A stretch of DNA of 64,000 nt from the NCBI RefSeq assembly GCF_029853695.1, contig NZ_CP122537.1, forward strand, positions 1,984,001 through 2,048,000. The letters are read 5' to 3'. This DNA comes from Jannaschia sp. GRR-S6-38. GTDB lineage: Bacteria; Pseudomonadota; Alphaproteobacteria; Rhodobacterales; Rhodobacteraceae. Positions 34,103-43,097 of this stretch are shown in pieces (within the stretch, counting starts at the first letter, position 1; the number at the start of each line of letters is the position of its first letter). The notes beneath the pieces are model-generated. The model did no database searches. It was not told the DNA's origin and saw nothing but the letters and a program-made list of their open reading frames with translations. The position numbers and the translations under genes are program-made.

Positions 34103-34126
34103 CGCGCCGCCCCCCGGGGCGGCGCG
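34103..34126. terminator. GC-rich hairpin after the YeaQ-like gene
   Basis: CGCGCCGCCC and GGGCGGCGCG form a 10-bp stem around a 4-base loop, 20 bases after the stop of the YeaQ-like gene. It may terminate that short transcript. No T run follows. Confidence 0.45.
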
Positions 34127-34179
34127 CCGGCATCCGGGCCTCGCTTGACAGGCCCGCGCTGCCCCCGCAGACGCGGGGC

Positions 34180-34524
34180 ATGAGCGAAAAACCCAAGCGC
34201 CCCCATCACGTCTACACCCTGCTGGTCGAGGTCGGCCGGAAGGCCGGCGACGGCCTGCCCGAGGGCGCCTCGGGCGCGGCGCTGATGTGCTACGCCTCCG
34301 GCGTGGACGAGGACGAGGCCGTGCGCGAGACGGTCGCCGTGCTCAAGACAGCCGACATGAACGTGCTGGAGGTGACGGGCTACGGCTCGCTCGAGGAGCG
34401 CGAGGCCGAGGGCCACGACATCGAGGCCGACGAGCGCGCGCTGATGGCGCGGGCGCGCGACGAGAACTCGGTCGTCGTGGCGCAGACCACCGTGTTCCGC
34501 GAGGGCGACGAGGCGGACGGATGA
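34180..34524 (+). CDS. Conserved hypothetical protein upstream of dapE
   Basis: This 114-residue acidic soluble protein has an alpha/beta pattern: [18 protein letters not shown], then a long acidic helix ([20 protein letters not shown]), [12 protein letters not shown] and a C-terminal strand [14 protein letters not shown]. It has no recognised family and no Cys motif. The stop overlaps the dapE start (ATGA), so the two genes are translationally coupled, but nothing else suggests a lysine-pathway role. Confidence 0.65.
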   Translation: MSEKPKRPHHVYTLLVEVGRKAGDGLPEGASGAALMCYASGVDEDEAVRETVAVLKTADMNVLEVTGYGSLEEREAEGHDIEADERALMARARDENSVVVAQTTVFREGDEADG

Positions 34525-35666
34525 GCGTCGATCCCGTCGCGCTGACCGCCGAACTGGTCCGCTGCCCCTCGGTCACGCCCGAGGAGGGCGGCGCGCTGGT
34601 CCTGCTGGAGCGCCTGCTGTCCGGGGCGGGCTTCGCCTGCAGCCGGGTCGACCGCAACGGCACCGCGAACCTCTTCGCGCGCTGGGGCGCGAAGGGCCAT
34701 CCCCGCACCTTCGGCTTCAACGGCCACACCGACGTGGTGCCGGTGGGCGACGCGAGCGCTTGGACGCATGACCCGTTCGGCGCCAAGATCGCGGATGGCT
34801 GGCTCTACGGGCGGGGCGCCACGGACATGAAATCGGGCGTCGCGGCCTTCGCCGCCGCCGCCATCGACTTCGTGCGGGACACGCCGCCCGACGGCGCCGT
34901 CGTGCTGGCGATCACCGGCGACGAGGAGGGCGAGGCGACCGACGGAACCGCGGCGCTCCTCGACTGGATGGCGGCCGAGGGCGAGCGGATGGAGCTCTGC
35001 CTCGTGGGCGAGCCGACCTGCCCGGAGCATATGGGCCAGATGATCAAGATCGGGCGGCGCGGCTCGATGACGGCTTGGTTCACCTTCCGCGGCCGGCAGG
35101 GCCATGCCGCCTATCCGCATCTCGCGCTGAACCCGCTGCCCGCGATGGCGCGGCTGATGGCGGAGCTGTCGGCGCATGAGCTGGACCGGGGGACCGCGCA
35201 TTTCGATCCGTCGACGCTGGCCGTCGTCACGATGGATGTGGGCAACCCCGCCAACAACGTGATCCCCGCCGAGGGGCGCGCCTGCGTCAATATCCGCTTC
35301 AACGACGCGCATAGCGGCGCCGGGCTGTCGGACTGGCTGCGCGGCGAGGCGGCGCGGATGGCGGCCGAGACGGGCATCGAGATCGAGATCCGGATCAAGA
35401 TCTCGGGCGAGAGCTTCCTCACGCCGCCGGGACGGCTGTCGGTTCTGGTCGCGAACGCGGTGCAGGTCGAGACGAACCGCGTCCCCGAGCTCTCCACCAC
35501 GGGCGGCACCTCGGATGCGCGCTTCGTGAAGGATCACTGCCCGGTGGTGGAGTTCGGGCTGGTGGGCCACCGGATGCATGCCGTGGACGAGCGGGTCCGC
35601 GTCGAGCAGATCGGGCAATTGAAGGCGATCTACGGGCGGGTGCTGCGGGATTATTTCGCGGGCTGA
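34521..35666 (+). CDS. dapE: Succinyl-diaminopimelate desuccinylase
   Basis: This 381-residue M20 di-zinc amidase removes succinate from N-succinyl-LL-diaminopimelate. Zinc-site motifs are [12 protein letters not shown] (His near residue 70), [11 protein letters not shown] (bridging Asp), [12 protein letters not shown] (catalytic Glu and ligand) and the C-terminal [12 protein letters not shown]. The dimerisation domain lies around residues 180-290. The start is the ATG at 34521. Together with dapD and asd it marks the succinylase lysine pathway. Confidence 0.97.
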   Translation: MSVDPVALTAELVRCPSVTPEEGGALVLLERLLSGAGFACSRVDRNGTANLFARWGAKGHPRTFGFNGHTDVVPVGDASAWTHDPFGAKIADGWLYGRGATDMKSGVAAFAAAAIDFVRDTPPDGAVVLAITGDEEGEATDGTAALLDWMAAEGERMELCLVGEPTCPEHMGQMIKIGRRGSMTAWFTFRGRQGHAAYPHLALNPLPAMARLMAELSAHELDRGTAHFDPSTLAVVTMDVGNPANNVIPAEGRACVNIRFNDAHSGAGLSDWLRGEAARMAAETGIEIEIRIKISGESFLTPPGRLSVLVANAVQVETNRVPELSTTGGTSDARFVKDHCPVVEFGLVGHRMHAVDERVRVEQIGQLKAIYGRVLRDYFAG

Positions 35667-35671
35667 CCAAA

Positions 35672-35704
35672 GGGAAATGCCAGCGCCGGTCCGCGGCGCT
35701 GGCA
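35672..35704 (-). terminator. Rho-independent-like terminator of yaaA
   Basis: TGCCAGCGCC and GGCGCTGGCA (35678-35704) form a perfect 10-bp stem with a 7-base loop. Read on the minus strand it is followed by TTTCCCT, so it best serves yaaA, though it also lies just after dapE. Confidence 0.6.
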
Positions 35705-35750
35705 CAGCGCGCCTTGCGGCCCTTGGTCCGTGCCTAGCCCGGACCCCGCC

Positions 35751-36521
35751 TCAGGCCGCCTTCTGCGCCGTGTCTGCGCGCAGGAAGACCGGGTTCTCGG
35801 CCGCCGACATCTCGCGCTGCCATTCGTAGCCGCCTGTGTCGAAGCCGCGCAGGTCCTCGGGCTCCTCGATGCGGTTCTCGATCACCCAGCGGGCCATCGC
35901 GCCGCGGGCCTGCTTGGCGAAGAAGCTGACCTGCTTCGGCCCGCCGGGCTTGTCCTCGAGGAAGGTCGGCGTGATCACCGGCAGCTCCAGCGCGACGGGA
36001 TCGACGGCGGAGAAATACTCGCGGCTGGCGCAGTTGAGAAGATAGGCCGCGCCCGCCGCCTCGGCCGCCGCGTTCAGCGCATCGGCGAGCTTGCGGTCCC
36101 AGAAGTCGTACAGATCGTCGCCGCGCGCGGTCTTCAGTTTCGATCCCATCTCGAGCCGGTAGGGCCGCATCGCGTCGAGCGGGCGCAAGAGCCCGTAGAG
36201 ACCCGACAGGATGCGCAGCCGGTCCTGCCCCTGGCGGATCGCGTCGGCGTCCAGCGTCGCGGCGTCGAGCCCGGTATAGGTGTCGCCCGCGAAGGTGTGG
36301 ATCGCCGCCGTCTCGGGCGCGGCGTCCCAGTCGCGGAAGCGGTCGTGGTTCAGGCGGGCGAGCTTCTCGCTGATCGACATCAGCGTCATCAGGTCCTGCA
36401 CGCCCAGCGCGCCCATCGCGTCGAGCAGTTCGGCGGTGTCGTCGGCGAAGGCGGGCGCGCTCTCCGCGCGGCCCTTGGGCGCGTCGTGGAGCTTCTTGGC
36501 GGGGGAAATCACGGTCAGCAT
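35751..36521 (-). CDS. yaaA: Peroxide stress protein YaaA
   Basis: This 256-residue DUF328/YaaA protein has the family start MLTVISPAKKL and the motifs GQDRLRILSGLYGLLRPLD and YRLEMGSKL. In E. coli YaaA lowers free iron and DNA damage during peroxide stress and binds DNA. The ATG at 36519-36521 gives the usual N-terminus; one three codons upstream is possible. It is convergent with dapE and lies 43 bases downstream of recQ on the same strand. Confidence 0.93.
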   Translation of the reverse strand: MLTVISPAKKLHDAPKGRAESAPAFADDTAELLDAMGALGVQDLMTLMSISEKLARLNHDRFRDWDAAPETAAIHTFAGDTYTGLDAATLDADAIRQGQDRLRILSGLYGLLRPLDAMRPYRLEMGSKLKTARGDDLYDFWDRKLADALNAAAEAAGAAYLLNCASREYFSAVDPVALELPVITPTFLEDKPGGPKQVSFFAKQARGAMARWVIENRIEEPEDLRGFDTGGYEWQREMSAAENPVFLRADTAQKAA

Positions 36522-36564
36522 GAGGCGCAAGCTAGCGGGCGGGCGGCACCGTGCAAGTGCGGCG

Positions 36565-38598
36565 TCACGCCTCGCGCAGCACGTCGAGGAAGGCGTCGCC
36601 GAAGCGTTCGGCGTGGCGCTCGCCCAGGACCCGCGCCACGGCGTCGGGATCGGCGGGGCACTTGGCGACCTTCGCCAGTTGCGAGGACGAGCAGGACATC
36701 GGCTTGTCGGTGCCGTCCTCGCCGCGGGCGAGCTCGGCCTGCACCGACAAGAGCCGGTCGAAGATCGCGCCCTCCCCGCGTCCGGCGAGCTTGCGGCGGG
36801 CGGGATGGGCGGGGGCCGGGGCGTCGCCGGTGATGACTTCCAGGAACTCGGCGCCGTAACGCTCCAGCTTGGTGGCGCCGACGCCCGAGACCCGGGCCAT
36901 CGCGTCGAGGCTGTCGGGCCGGGTCTCGGCCATCTCGATCAGGGTGCGGTCGTTGAAGACGACATAGGCGGGCACGCCCTGGCGCTCGGCCAGCGCGCGG
37001 CGCTTGGCCTTGAGCGCCGAGAGCAGCGGCGCGTCCTCCTCGCTCACCAGCTGCTTGACCGCGGGGCGGCGTTCGGCCCGCTGGATCGTGTCGCGGCGCA
37101 GGGTGACCGAGGCCTCGCCGCGCAGGATCGGGCGCGCGGCCTCGGTCATGCGCAGCGCGCCGTGGCGTTCGGCATCCGGGCGCACCAGGTCGAGCCCCAT
37201 CATCTGCCGGAACACCGCCTGCCATTGCGGGCGCGGCAGCTCCTTGCCCACGCCGAAGGTCGGCAGCGCGTCATGGCCGAAGCGGCGGGTCTTGTCGGTC
37301 TCGGCCCCCATCAGCACGTCGATCAGATGGCCGGTGCCGAAGCGTTCCTCGGTGCGCAGCATGGCCGAGAGCGCCTTGCGGACCTCGGTCGTCGCGTCGA
37401 ACAGCTCGGGCGGGGCGGCGCAGAGGTCGCAATTTCCGCAGGGCTGGGTGGTCTCTCCGAAATAGGCCAGCAGGGTCACCCGGCGGCAGAGCTGCGCCTC
37501 GGCCAGCCCCAGAAGCGCGTTCAGCCGGCCGTGATCGGCGCCCTTCATCTCCGGCGGCGCCAGCCCCTCGTCGATCTGCTGGCGGCGGAAGCGGATGTCG
37601 TCGGCGCCGAACAGTGTCAGCGTATCGGCGGGGGCGCCGTCGCGCCCGGCGCGGCCGATCTCCTGGTAGTAGGATTCGATCGACTTGGGCAGGTCGGCAT
37701 GGGCGACCCAGCGGATGTCGGGCTTGTCGACGCCCATCCCGAAGGCGACCGTGGCGACGACGATCAGCCCGTCCTCGCGGCTGAAGCGCCCCTCCACCTC
37801 GCGGCGCGTCTCGGCCTCCATCCCGCCGTGATAGGCGCAGGCGGTATGCCCCTCCTCGCCAAGCGCGCGGGCCAGCGTCTCGGTCTTGGCGCGGGTGCCG
37901 CAATAGACGATGCCGGACTGGCCCTTGCGGGCGGCGGCGAAGCTGAGGATCTGGCGGCGGGGCTGGTTCTTGGGCTGGAAGGCCAGCGCGAGATTGGGGC
38001 GGTCGAAGCCGTGCAGGAAGATCTCGGGCGCGCCGTCGAACAGGCGGGCCGCGATCTCGGCCCGGGTCTCGGCATCGGCGGTCGCGGTGAAGGCCGCGAG
38101 CGGCACGCCCAGCACCTTCCGAAGCGCGCCGATCCGCAGGTAGTCGGGCCGGAAATCGTGGCCCCACTGGCTGACGCAATGCGCCTCGTCCACGGCGATG
38201 AGCGAGCAGTTCGCGCGCTTGAGCATCCGCTCGGTGCCCGTGGAGGCCAGCCGCTCGGGCGCGATGTAGAGCAGCTTGAGCGAGCCGTCGTCGATGGCCT
38301 GCCAGACGGCCTCGGTCTCCTCCTCGGTGTTGCCGGAGGTCAGCGCGCCAGCGGCCACCCCTGCCGCCGTCAGCGCGCGCACCTGGTCGCGCATCAGTGC
38401 GATCAGCGGCGAGATCACCACGGTCAGCCCCTCGCGGCAGAGCGCGGGCAGCTGGAAGCACAGCGATTTGCCGCCGCCCGTGGGCATGATCGCCAGCACG
38501 TCGCGCCCTGCGCAGACGGCGTCGACGATCTCGGCCTGGCCCGGGCGGAAGGCGTCGAAGCCGAAGACGGAGCGCATCAGGTCCTTGGGTGCGGTCAT
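36565..38598 (-). CDS. recQ: ATP-dependent DNA helicase RecQ
   Basis: This 677-residue 3'-to-5' superfamily 2 helicase acts in recombination and stalled-fork repair. Motif I MPTGGGKS is near residues 38-45, the DEAH box (VDEAHCVSQWGHDFRPDY) near residue 137, and motif VI QEIGRAGRDG near 317. The RecQ zinc finger CGNCDLC and its upstream Cys are present, followed by the winged helix and a C-terminal HRDC domain. The length and domain order are normal. It diverges from the FkbM gene across 138 bases. Confidence 0.96.
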   Translation of the reverse strand: MTAPKDLMRSVFGFDAFRPGQAEIVDAVCAGRDVLAIMPTGGGKSLCFQLPALCREGLTVVISPLIALMRDQVRALTAAGVAAGALTSGNTEEETEAVWQAIDDGSLKLLYIAPERLASTGTERMLKRANCSLIAVDEAHCVSQWGHDFRPDYLRIGALRKVLGVPLAAFTATADAETRAEIAARLFDGAPEIFLHGFDRPNLALAFQPKNQPRRQILSFAAARKGQSGIVYCGTRAKTETLARALGEEGHTACAYHGGMEAETRREVEGRFSREDGLIVVATVAFGMGVDKPDIRWVAHADLPKSIESYYQEIGRAGRDGAPADTLTLFGADDIRFRRQQIDEGLAPPEMKGADHGRLNALLGLAEAQLCRRVTLLAYFGETTQPCGNCDLCAAPPELFDATTEVRKALSAMLRTEERFGTGHLIDVLMGAETDKTRRFGHDALPTFGVGKELPRPQWQAVFRQMMGLDLVRPDAERHGALRMTEAARPILRGEASVTLRRDTIQRAERRPAVKQLVSEEDAPLLSALKAKRRALAERQGVPAYVVFNDRTLIEMAETRPDSLDAMARVSGVGATKLERYGAEFLEVITGDAPAPAHPARRKLAGRGEGAIFDRLLSVQAELARGEDGTDKPMSCSSSQLAKVAKCPADPDAVARVLGERHAERFGDAFLDVLREA

Positions 38599-38736
38599 CG
38601 CTTCTCTCTCGGGGTCTTTCGACCCGAATCACACAGGGATGGCGGGCTGGCAAGGGCCGGGAGCGTGGCCTCCATAGTATCGCCACGATTGTCCCGCATC
38701 GCGATTGCGGCAGGACGAAACCGCAAGGACAGAAAG

Positions 38737-39495
38737 ATGATCGAGACCGCACGCCGGATCGAGGCCCGCTTGCGTCGGGCCGGCTATGTCTGGGCGCATG
38801 CGCGCCTGACGGGGAACCGCGGCACCTATCGCCCCCACGGCATCGCGATCCGCGCCGACACGCGCGCCGATCTCGCGCTGCGATACCTTCTGGCCCGGGG
38901 CCGCCCCTACGAGGCGCCCGAGGCGCGGCTGATCGGCGCGCATCTGGCCCCCGGCACGGACGTGATCGAACTGGGCGGCTGCATCGGCGTCGTCTCGGCC
39001 ACGATCCGCGATCGGATCGGGCCCGATGCCCGCCATATCCTGGTCGAGGCCAATCCCGATATCGCCCCGCTGGCGCTGGAAAACGCGACCGGTCCGCGCC
39101 CCGACCGGACGGACCTGGTCGTGGCGGCCGTTGACTATTCCGGGGCCAGCCATGTCCGTTTCGCGCGCGGCCACAACCAGCATGTCGGCCATGTCGCGCG
39201 CGCCGACGAGGACGGCTTCTCCAGCCCCGCCGTCACGCTCGCCACGCTGGCCGCCCGGCTGCCCGGCCGCTTCGCGCTGGTCTGCGACATCGAGGGGCTG
39301 GAGCGCGAGATGATCGCCCGCGAGGCCGAGACGCTGGCGCGCTGCGACCTGATCGTGCTGGAGGTGCATCCCGGCGTTTTCCCGCAAGGCGAAACGGATG
39401 TGGCCGAAATCGAGGCGCAACTCGCGGCGATCGGCCTGCATCGACTGGCGCGCGAGCAGGACGTGATCGCGTTCGCGCGGGGCATGTCGAGCTGA
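38737..39495 (+). CDS. FkbM-family methyltransferase
   Basis: This 252-residue SAM-dependent enzyme has the FkbM layout: VIELGGCIGVVSATI (SAM loop, about residues 70-85), HILVEANPDIAPLALENA and, near the C-terminus, the DIEGLEREMI motif (Asp-Ile-Glu-Gly). FkbM enzymes O-methylate sugars or polyketides. No glycan gene is adjacent, so the target is unknown. There is no signal peptide. The ATG at 38737 follows AAGGACAGAAAG. Confidence 0.88.
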   Translation: MIETARRIEARLRRAGYVWAHARLTGNRGTYRPHGIAIRADTRADLALRYLLARGRPYEAPEARLIGAHLAPGTDVIELGGCIGVVSATIRDRIGPDARHILVEANPDIAPLALENATGPRPDRTDLVVAAVDYSGASHVRFARGHNQHVGHVARADEDGFSSPAVTLATLAARLPGRFALVCDIEGLEREMIAREAETLARCDLIVLEVHPGVFPQGETDVAEIEAQLAAIGLHRLAREQDVIAFARGMSS

Positions 39496-39502
39496 CGAAG
39501 AA

Positions 39503-39519
39503 TTGCGAGTGATTCGCAA
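39503..39519. promoter_or_regulatory. Fur/Mur-like palindrome upstream of a TRAP binding protein
   Basis: TTGCGAGTGATTCGCAA is a 17-bp inverted repeat (arms TTGCGA and TCGCAA) in an AT-richer gap, 71 bases before the TRAP binding-protein start. The form TGCGA-N5-TCGCA resembles metal-regulator boxes of Fur, Irr or Mur type in alphaproteobacteria. Regulator identity is inferred. Confidence 0.5.
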
Positions 39520-39590
39520 CAAACCTCTGGAATTCGGCTTCAGGTTGTATTAGGTACGTCTCCCTGACGCAAAATATGGGGGGTCCAGAG

Positions 39591-40616
39591 ATGACCATCC
39601 TTCGTGCCGGCCTCGTCGCCGCGACGCTTGCCACGCCCGCCTTCGCGGAGCCCGAGGTGACGCTGCGGTTCCAGCATTTCGTCAACCCGGCCTCGGCCAA
39701 CCCGACGCATTTCATGCAGCCCTGGGCCGATGCCATCGAGGCGCAGTCCGAGGGTCGTATCGCGGTCGAGATCTACCCGTTCATGCAGCTCGGCGGCTCG
39801 GCGGCGAACATGTATGACCTGATCGCCGACGGGGCGGTCGATGGCGGCTGGGTGATCCCCGGCTACCAGCCCGGCCGCTTCCCCGAGGCGGAGGCGCTGG
39901 AGCTGCCCTTCATGACGCCGAAATCGGCCGAGGCGGCCTCGGTCGCGGCCTGGGACTACACCGCGAAGCACCTGATGGACGATTTCGCCGATGTCCACGT
40001 GATCGCGGCGCACATGCACGGGCCCGGCCTCGTCCACAAGAAGGGCGCGGCCCCCGCGGCGCTCGCGGATTTCGACGGGCTGAACCTGCGCGGGCCGTCG
40101 CGGATGGCGACGAAGCTTCTGGAGGCGATGGGCGCGAACCCGGTGGGGATGCCGGTGCCGGCCTTCCCCGAGGCGCTGGCCAAGGGCGTGCTGGATGGCG
40201 GCGTCATCACCTGGGAACAGGCGCCGTCGCTCAAGCTCGACGAGCTGACCGACAGCCACACCGACGTGGCGGGCGAGCGCTCGCTCTACAACCTCTATTT
40301 CCTCTGGGCGATGAACCCCGAGGTCTATGCCGGGCTCGACCCGGAGCTGCGCGCGGTGATCGACGCCAATTCCGGCGCCATGGCCGCCGCCTGGGCGGGC
40401 CGGGCGCATGATATCGGCGATGCCGAGGGCCGCGCGGCGATGGAAGCGTCGGGCAACCAGATTGCCGCGCTCTCTCCCGAGGTCACGGCCGAGCTGGAGG
40501 CGCTGGGCGTGGGCGTGACGACCGCCTGGATCGCCGAGATGGACGCCAAGGGCTTCGACGGCGCCGCGCTGGTCGAGGATGCACGGGCCGCGATGGCGGC
40601 GGCCGGGGCGAAGTGA
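39591..40616 (+). CDS. TRAP transporter solute-binding protein (DctP family), orphan
   Basis: This 341-residue periplasmic binding protein has a signal peptide (MTILRAGLVAATLATPAFAE, cleavage near residue 19). The DctP pattern is visible: LRFQHFVNPASANPTHFMQPWADAIEAQSEGRI and NLRGPSRMATKLLEAMGANPVGMP, where the Arg in LRGPSRM normally grips the carboxylate of the ligand. No dctQ or dctM gene is next to it, so it must share a permease encoded elsewhere. A palindrome at 39503 suggests metal-responsive control. The ATG at 39591 precedes the signal peptide directly. Confidence 0.92.
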   Translation: MTILRAGLVAATLATPAFAEPEVTLRFQHFVNPASANPTHFMQPWADAIEAQSEGRIAVEIYPFMQLGGSAANMYDLIADGAVDGGWVIPGYQPGRFPEAEALELPFMTPKSAEAASVAAWDYTAKHLMDDFADVHVIAAHMHGPGLVHKKGAAPAALADFDGLNLRGPSRMATKLLEAMGANPVGMPVPAFPEALAKGVLDGGVITWEQAPSLKLDELTDSHTDVAGERSLYNLYFLWAMNPEVYAGLDPELRAVIDANSGAMAAAWAGRAHDIGDAEGRAAMEASGNQIAALSPEVTAELEALGVGVTTAWIAEMDAKGFDGAALVEDARAAMAAAGAK

Positions 40617-40623
40617 GGTGCGG

Positions 40624-40646
40624 CCGGGGGGCGTCGCGCCCCCCGG
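40624..40646. terminator. Strong hairpin between convergent TRAP and rsmD genes
   Basis: CCGGGGGGCG-TCG-CGCCCCCCGG is a perfect 10-bp stem 7 bases after the TRAP gene stop. It is followed at 40656 by a 24-bp repeat. The convergent setting suggests bidirectional termination; there is no T run. Confidence 0.65.
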
Positions 40647-40655
40647 ACCCCCCGC

Positions 40656-40679
40656 GAGGTATTTCCGACCGGAGGAAGA
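40656..40679. repeat. 24-bp intergenic repeat, copy 2
   Basis: GAGGTATTTCCGA-CCGGAGGAAGA matches the copy at 30483-30506 at 21 of 24 positions and has the same CCCCC-containing lead. It lies between a GC hairpin and the end of rsmD, in a convergent gap. A shorter, degenerate relative may occur at 43073-43090. Confidence 0.6.
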
Positions 40680-40688
40680 CGGGCCGGC

Positions 40689-41237
40689 TCAGGCCCCGGG
40701 CATGCGGGCGAGGGTGACCGTGGTGTCGCCGTAGCGCCGCTGGTCGAGCGGTTCCAGATCGCCCAGATCGGGCGGCGCGCGCTCCTCCCAGACGATGGTC
40801 GCGCCGGGCGCGATCCAGCCCGCCTCGCGCAGCGCCGCCATCGCGGCCTCGCCCAGCGCCTTGCCATAGGGCGGGTCGAGAAAGACGAGGTCATGCGGCG
40901 TGCCGGGGCCCGGGCGGCGGGCGTCGCGCGCGACGATGCGGGCCGGGGCGTCAAGCGCGGCGATATTGGCGCGCAGCAGGGCCTGCGCCTTGCGGCCCTG
41001 TTCGATGAAGCTCGCCGTGGCGGCGCCGCGGCTCAGCGCCTCGAGCCCCAGCGCGCCGGTGCCGGCGAAGACGTCGAGCACGCGCAGCCCCTCGAGCTCC
41101 AGCCCATGGGAATTGATCAGCAGGTTGAAGATCGACTCGCGCACGCGGTCGGTGGTGGGCCTCAGATGCGCGGCCGCGTCGCCGGCGCCCAGGCCCGCCA
41201 GACGGCGCCCGCGCCAGCGCCCGCCGACGATCCTCAT
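40689..41237 (-). CDS. rsmD: 16S rRNA (guanine(966)-N2)-methyltransferase
   Basis: This 182-residue SAM-dependent enzyme methylates G966 of 16S rRNA during 30S assembly. The SAM loop VFAGTGALGLEALSRGA and the catalytic motif DLVFLDPPYGKAL (the D/N-PPY of N6/N2 methylases) are clear. The N-terminus MRIVGGRWRGRRL is the usual RsmD start. It lies seven bases downstream of the flavoprotein gene on the same strand, so the two are probably cotranscribed. Confidence 0.96.
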   Translation of the reverse strand: MRIVGGRWRGRRLAGLGAGDAAAHLRPTTDRVRESIFNLLINSHGLELEGLRVLDVFAGTGALGLEALSRGAATASFIEQGRKAQALLRANIAALDAPARIVARDARRPGPGTPHDLVFLDPPYGKALGEAAMAALREAGWIAPGATIVWEERAPPDLGDLEPLDQRRYGDTTVTLARMPGA

Positions 41238-41244
41238 ACGCGGC

Positions 41245-42456
41245 TCACAGGAGCGATTTGAGCGGCGTCGCCGGGTCGGCCACCGCGCGCGGATCGGGCG
41301 AGCGCCCCGCCTCGATCAGGCGCTTGCCGACCATGTAGGCGCGCGGATCGTTGATCGCGTCCACGGCCAGGAGCTCGTCGCCGCGATAGTACCAATGCGA
41401 GGTATGGTCGCCGTCGCGCACCACCACGTGGTCGAAGCCCGCGTTCAGCCCGGCGATCTGCAGCTTCACGTCGTATTGGTCCGACCAGAACCACGGCTTC
41501 GCCTCGTAGGGCGTGGCGGCGCCGAGGATGTTGGCGGCGACCGCCTCGGCCTGTTCGATCGCGTGGGGCACCGATTCCAACCGGATCCGCCCGCCGCGCC
41601 AGGGGAAGGAACAGCAATCGCCCGCCGCCCAGATGTCGGGCGCGGAGGTGCGGCCGAATTCGTCCACCGCGATGCCGTCCTCGATCCGGAGGCCCGCCTC
41701 CGCGGCGAGGTCGGTATTGGGCGCGACGCCGATCCCCGCGACCACGGCATCGACGGCGATGCGGCTGCCATCGGAGAGCACGGCGCCGGTGACCCGGCCA
41801 TCCGCGCCCTCCAGCCGCTCGAGCGTCGCCTCCTCCATGATCTCGACGCCCTCGGCGCGGTGCTTGGCCGCGAACCAGAGCGCGGTGTCCCAGCAGGCGA
41901 CGCGGGCAAGCAGGCGCTGCGCGGCCTCGAGCAGGGTGACGCGCATGCCGCGCTTGCGGGCCACCGCGGCGGCCTCGAGCCCGATATAGCCGCCCCCCAC
42001 CACCAGCAGATGCGCGCCGGCGCGGAAGGCGGGTTCCATCGCGTCGATATCGGCCAGGGTGCGGACGCCATAGACGCCCTGCAGGTCGCCGCCCATGGCG
42101 GTCGGCAGGCGGCGGTTGCGCGAGCCCGTGGTCAGCGCCAGCGCGCCCCAGCTCTCGGTGCCGCCGTCATGGGTCAGGCTGTGCGCGGCGGGGTCGATGG
42201 CGGTGACGCGGGTGCCGGTGCGCAGCTCGATGCCCTGCTCCTCCCAGTAGCTGCGGGGGCGCAGGAACAGGCGCGCGCGGTCCATCTCGCCCAGCAGGTA
42301 GGCCTTGGACAGCGGCGGGCGCTGATACGGGATCTCGGGCTCCTCGCCCCAGAGCGTGATGCGGCCTGCATGGCCGCGCTTGCGCAGCGTCTCGGCCAGC
42401 GTGGCGCCGGCCTGGCCCGCGCCGACGATGGCGATGTGATCCGGCCGCTCTGTCAC
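41245..42456 (-). CDS. FAD-dependent NAD(P)H:ferredoxin-type oxidoreductase
   Basis: This 403-residue flavoprotein has two Rossmann folds: IVGAGQAGATLAETLRKRG (FAD, residues 9-27) and LLVVGGGYIGLEAAAVARKRG (NADH, about 150). The IPYQRPPLSKAYL motif is typical of putidaredoxin or rubredoxin reductases of dioxygenase and P450 systems. A Reductase_C domain ends the chain. No ferredoxin or oxygenase is adjacent, so the partner is unknown. The start is the GTG at 42454-42456, supported by a perfect AAAGGAGGGG ribosome-binding site at 42461-42470, rather than the ATG at 42486. Confidence 0.88.
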   Translation of the reverse strand: MTERPDHIAIVGAGQAGATLAETLRKRGHAGRITLWGEEPEIPYQRPPLSKAYLLGEMDRARLFLRPRSYWEEQGIELRTGTRVTAIDPAAHSLTHDGGTESWGALALTTGSRNRRLPTAMGGDLQGVYGVRTLADIDAMEPAFRAGAHLLVVGGGYIGLEAAAVARKRGMRVTLLEAAQRLLARVACWDTALWFAAKHRAEGVEIMEEATLERLEGADGRVTGAVLSDGSRIAVDAVVAGIGVAPNTDLAAEAGLRIEDGIAVDEFGRTSAPDIWAAGDCCSFPWRGGRIRLESVPHAIEQAEAVAANILGAATPYEAKPWFWSDQYDVKLQIAGLNAGFDHVVVRDGDHTSHWYYRGDELLAVDAINDPRAYMVGKRLIEAGRSPDPRAVADPATPLKSLL

Positions 42457-42551
42457 GGGACCCCTCCTTTCGGGCCGCCCCCTCACTGGTCGCCCGTCGC
42501 CGCGACAGCTATGTCAGGGGCAGGCAAACATCAAACGCGAGGACCGCATCC

Positions 42552-43043
42552 ATGGCCATCTCCAAGGGCGACCGCCTGCCCGACGCCGAGCTTCTGCGAC
42601 TGGGCCCCGATGGCGGGCCGGAAAGCGTCTCGCTGGGCGCGCTGACGAAGGGCCGCAAGGCGGTGGTCTTCGCGCTGCCGGGCGCCTTCACCCGCACCTG
42701 CACCGCGGCCCATGTCCCGAGCTTCATCCGCACCAAGGACCAGTTCGCCGAGAAGGGCGTGGACCCGATCATCTGCATCGCGGTCAACGACCCGTTCGTG
42801 ATGGGCGCCTGGGCCGAGGCGACGGGCGCCAAAGAGGCCGGCATCCACATGCTGGGCGATGCGGACGGGGCCTTCACCCGCGCCGTGGGCATGGCCTTCG
42901 ACGCGCCGCCGGTGGGCTTTCACGGCCGGTCCAAGCGCTACGCGATGCTGGTCGATGACGGCGTCGTGCAGGTCATCCACGAGGAGGAGGGCCCGGGCAC
43001 CTGCGACGCCTCGGGCGGCGAGGCGCTGCTGCGCGAGGTCTGA
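42552..43043 (+). CDS. Peroxiredoxin, Prx5/AHP type
   Basis: This 163-residue thiol peroxidase has the Prx5 motif PGAFTRTCTAAHVPSF with the peroxidatic Cys50. The conserved Arg and the GMAFDAPPVGFHGRSKRYAMLVDDGVV region fit this subgroup. It reduces hydroperoxides in the cytoplasm with thioredoxin or glutaredoxin. The start at 42552 gives MAISKGDRLPDAELLRLG. The gene is divergent from the flavoprotein gene, with 95 bases between starts. Confidence 0.93.
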   Translation: MAISKGDRLPDAELLRLGPDGGPESVSLGALTKGRKAVVFALPGAFTRTCTAAHVPSFIRTKDQFAEKGVDPIICIAVNDPFVMGAWAEATGAKEAGIHMLGDADGAFTRAVGMAFDAPPVGFHGRSKRYAMLVDDGVVQVIHEEEGPGTCDASGGEALLREV

Positions 43044-43051
43044 GCGGGGCA

Positions 43052-43067
43052 GGGGGCGCTGTCCCCC
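43052..43067. terminator. Hairpin between convergent peroxiredoxin and Lrp genes
   Basis: GGGGG-CGCTGT-CCCCC forms a 5-bp GC stem eight bases after the peroxiredoxin stop. The following CGGCCCGTTTCCAGTCGGGG stretch (to about 43086) may be a degenerate copy of the 24-bp repeat seen in two other convergent gaps. Confidence 0.4.
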
Positions 43068-43097
43068 GGCCCGTTTCCAGTCGGGGAAGCGTCCCGC

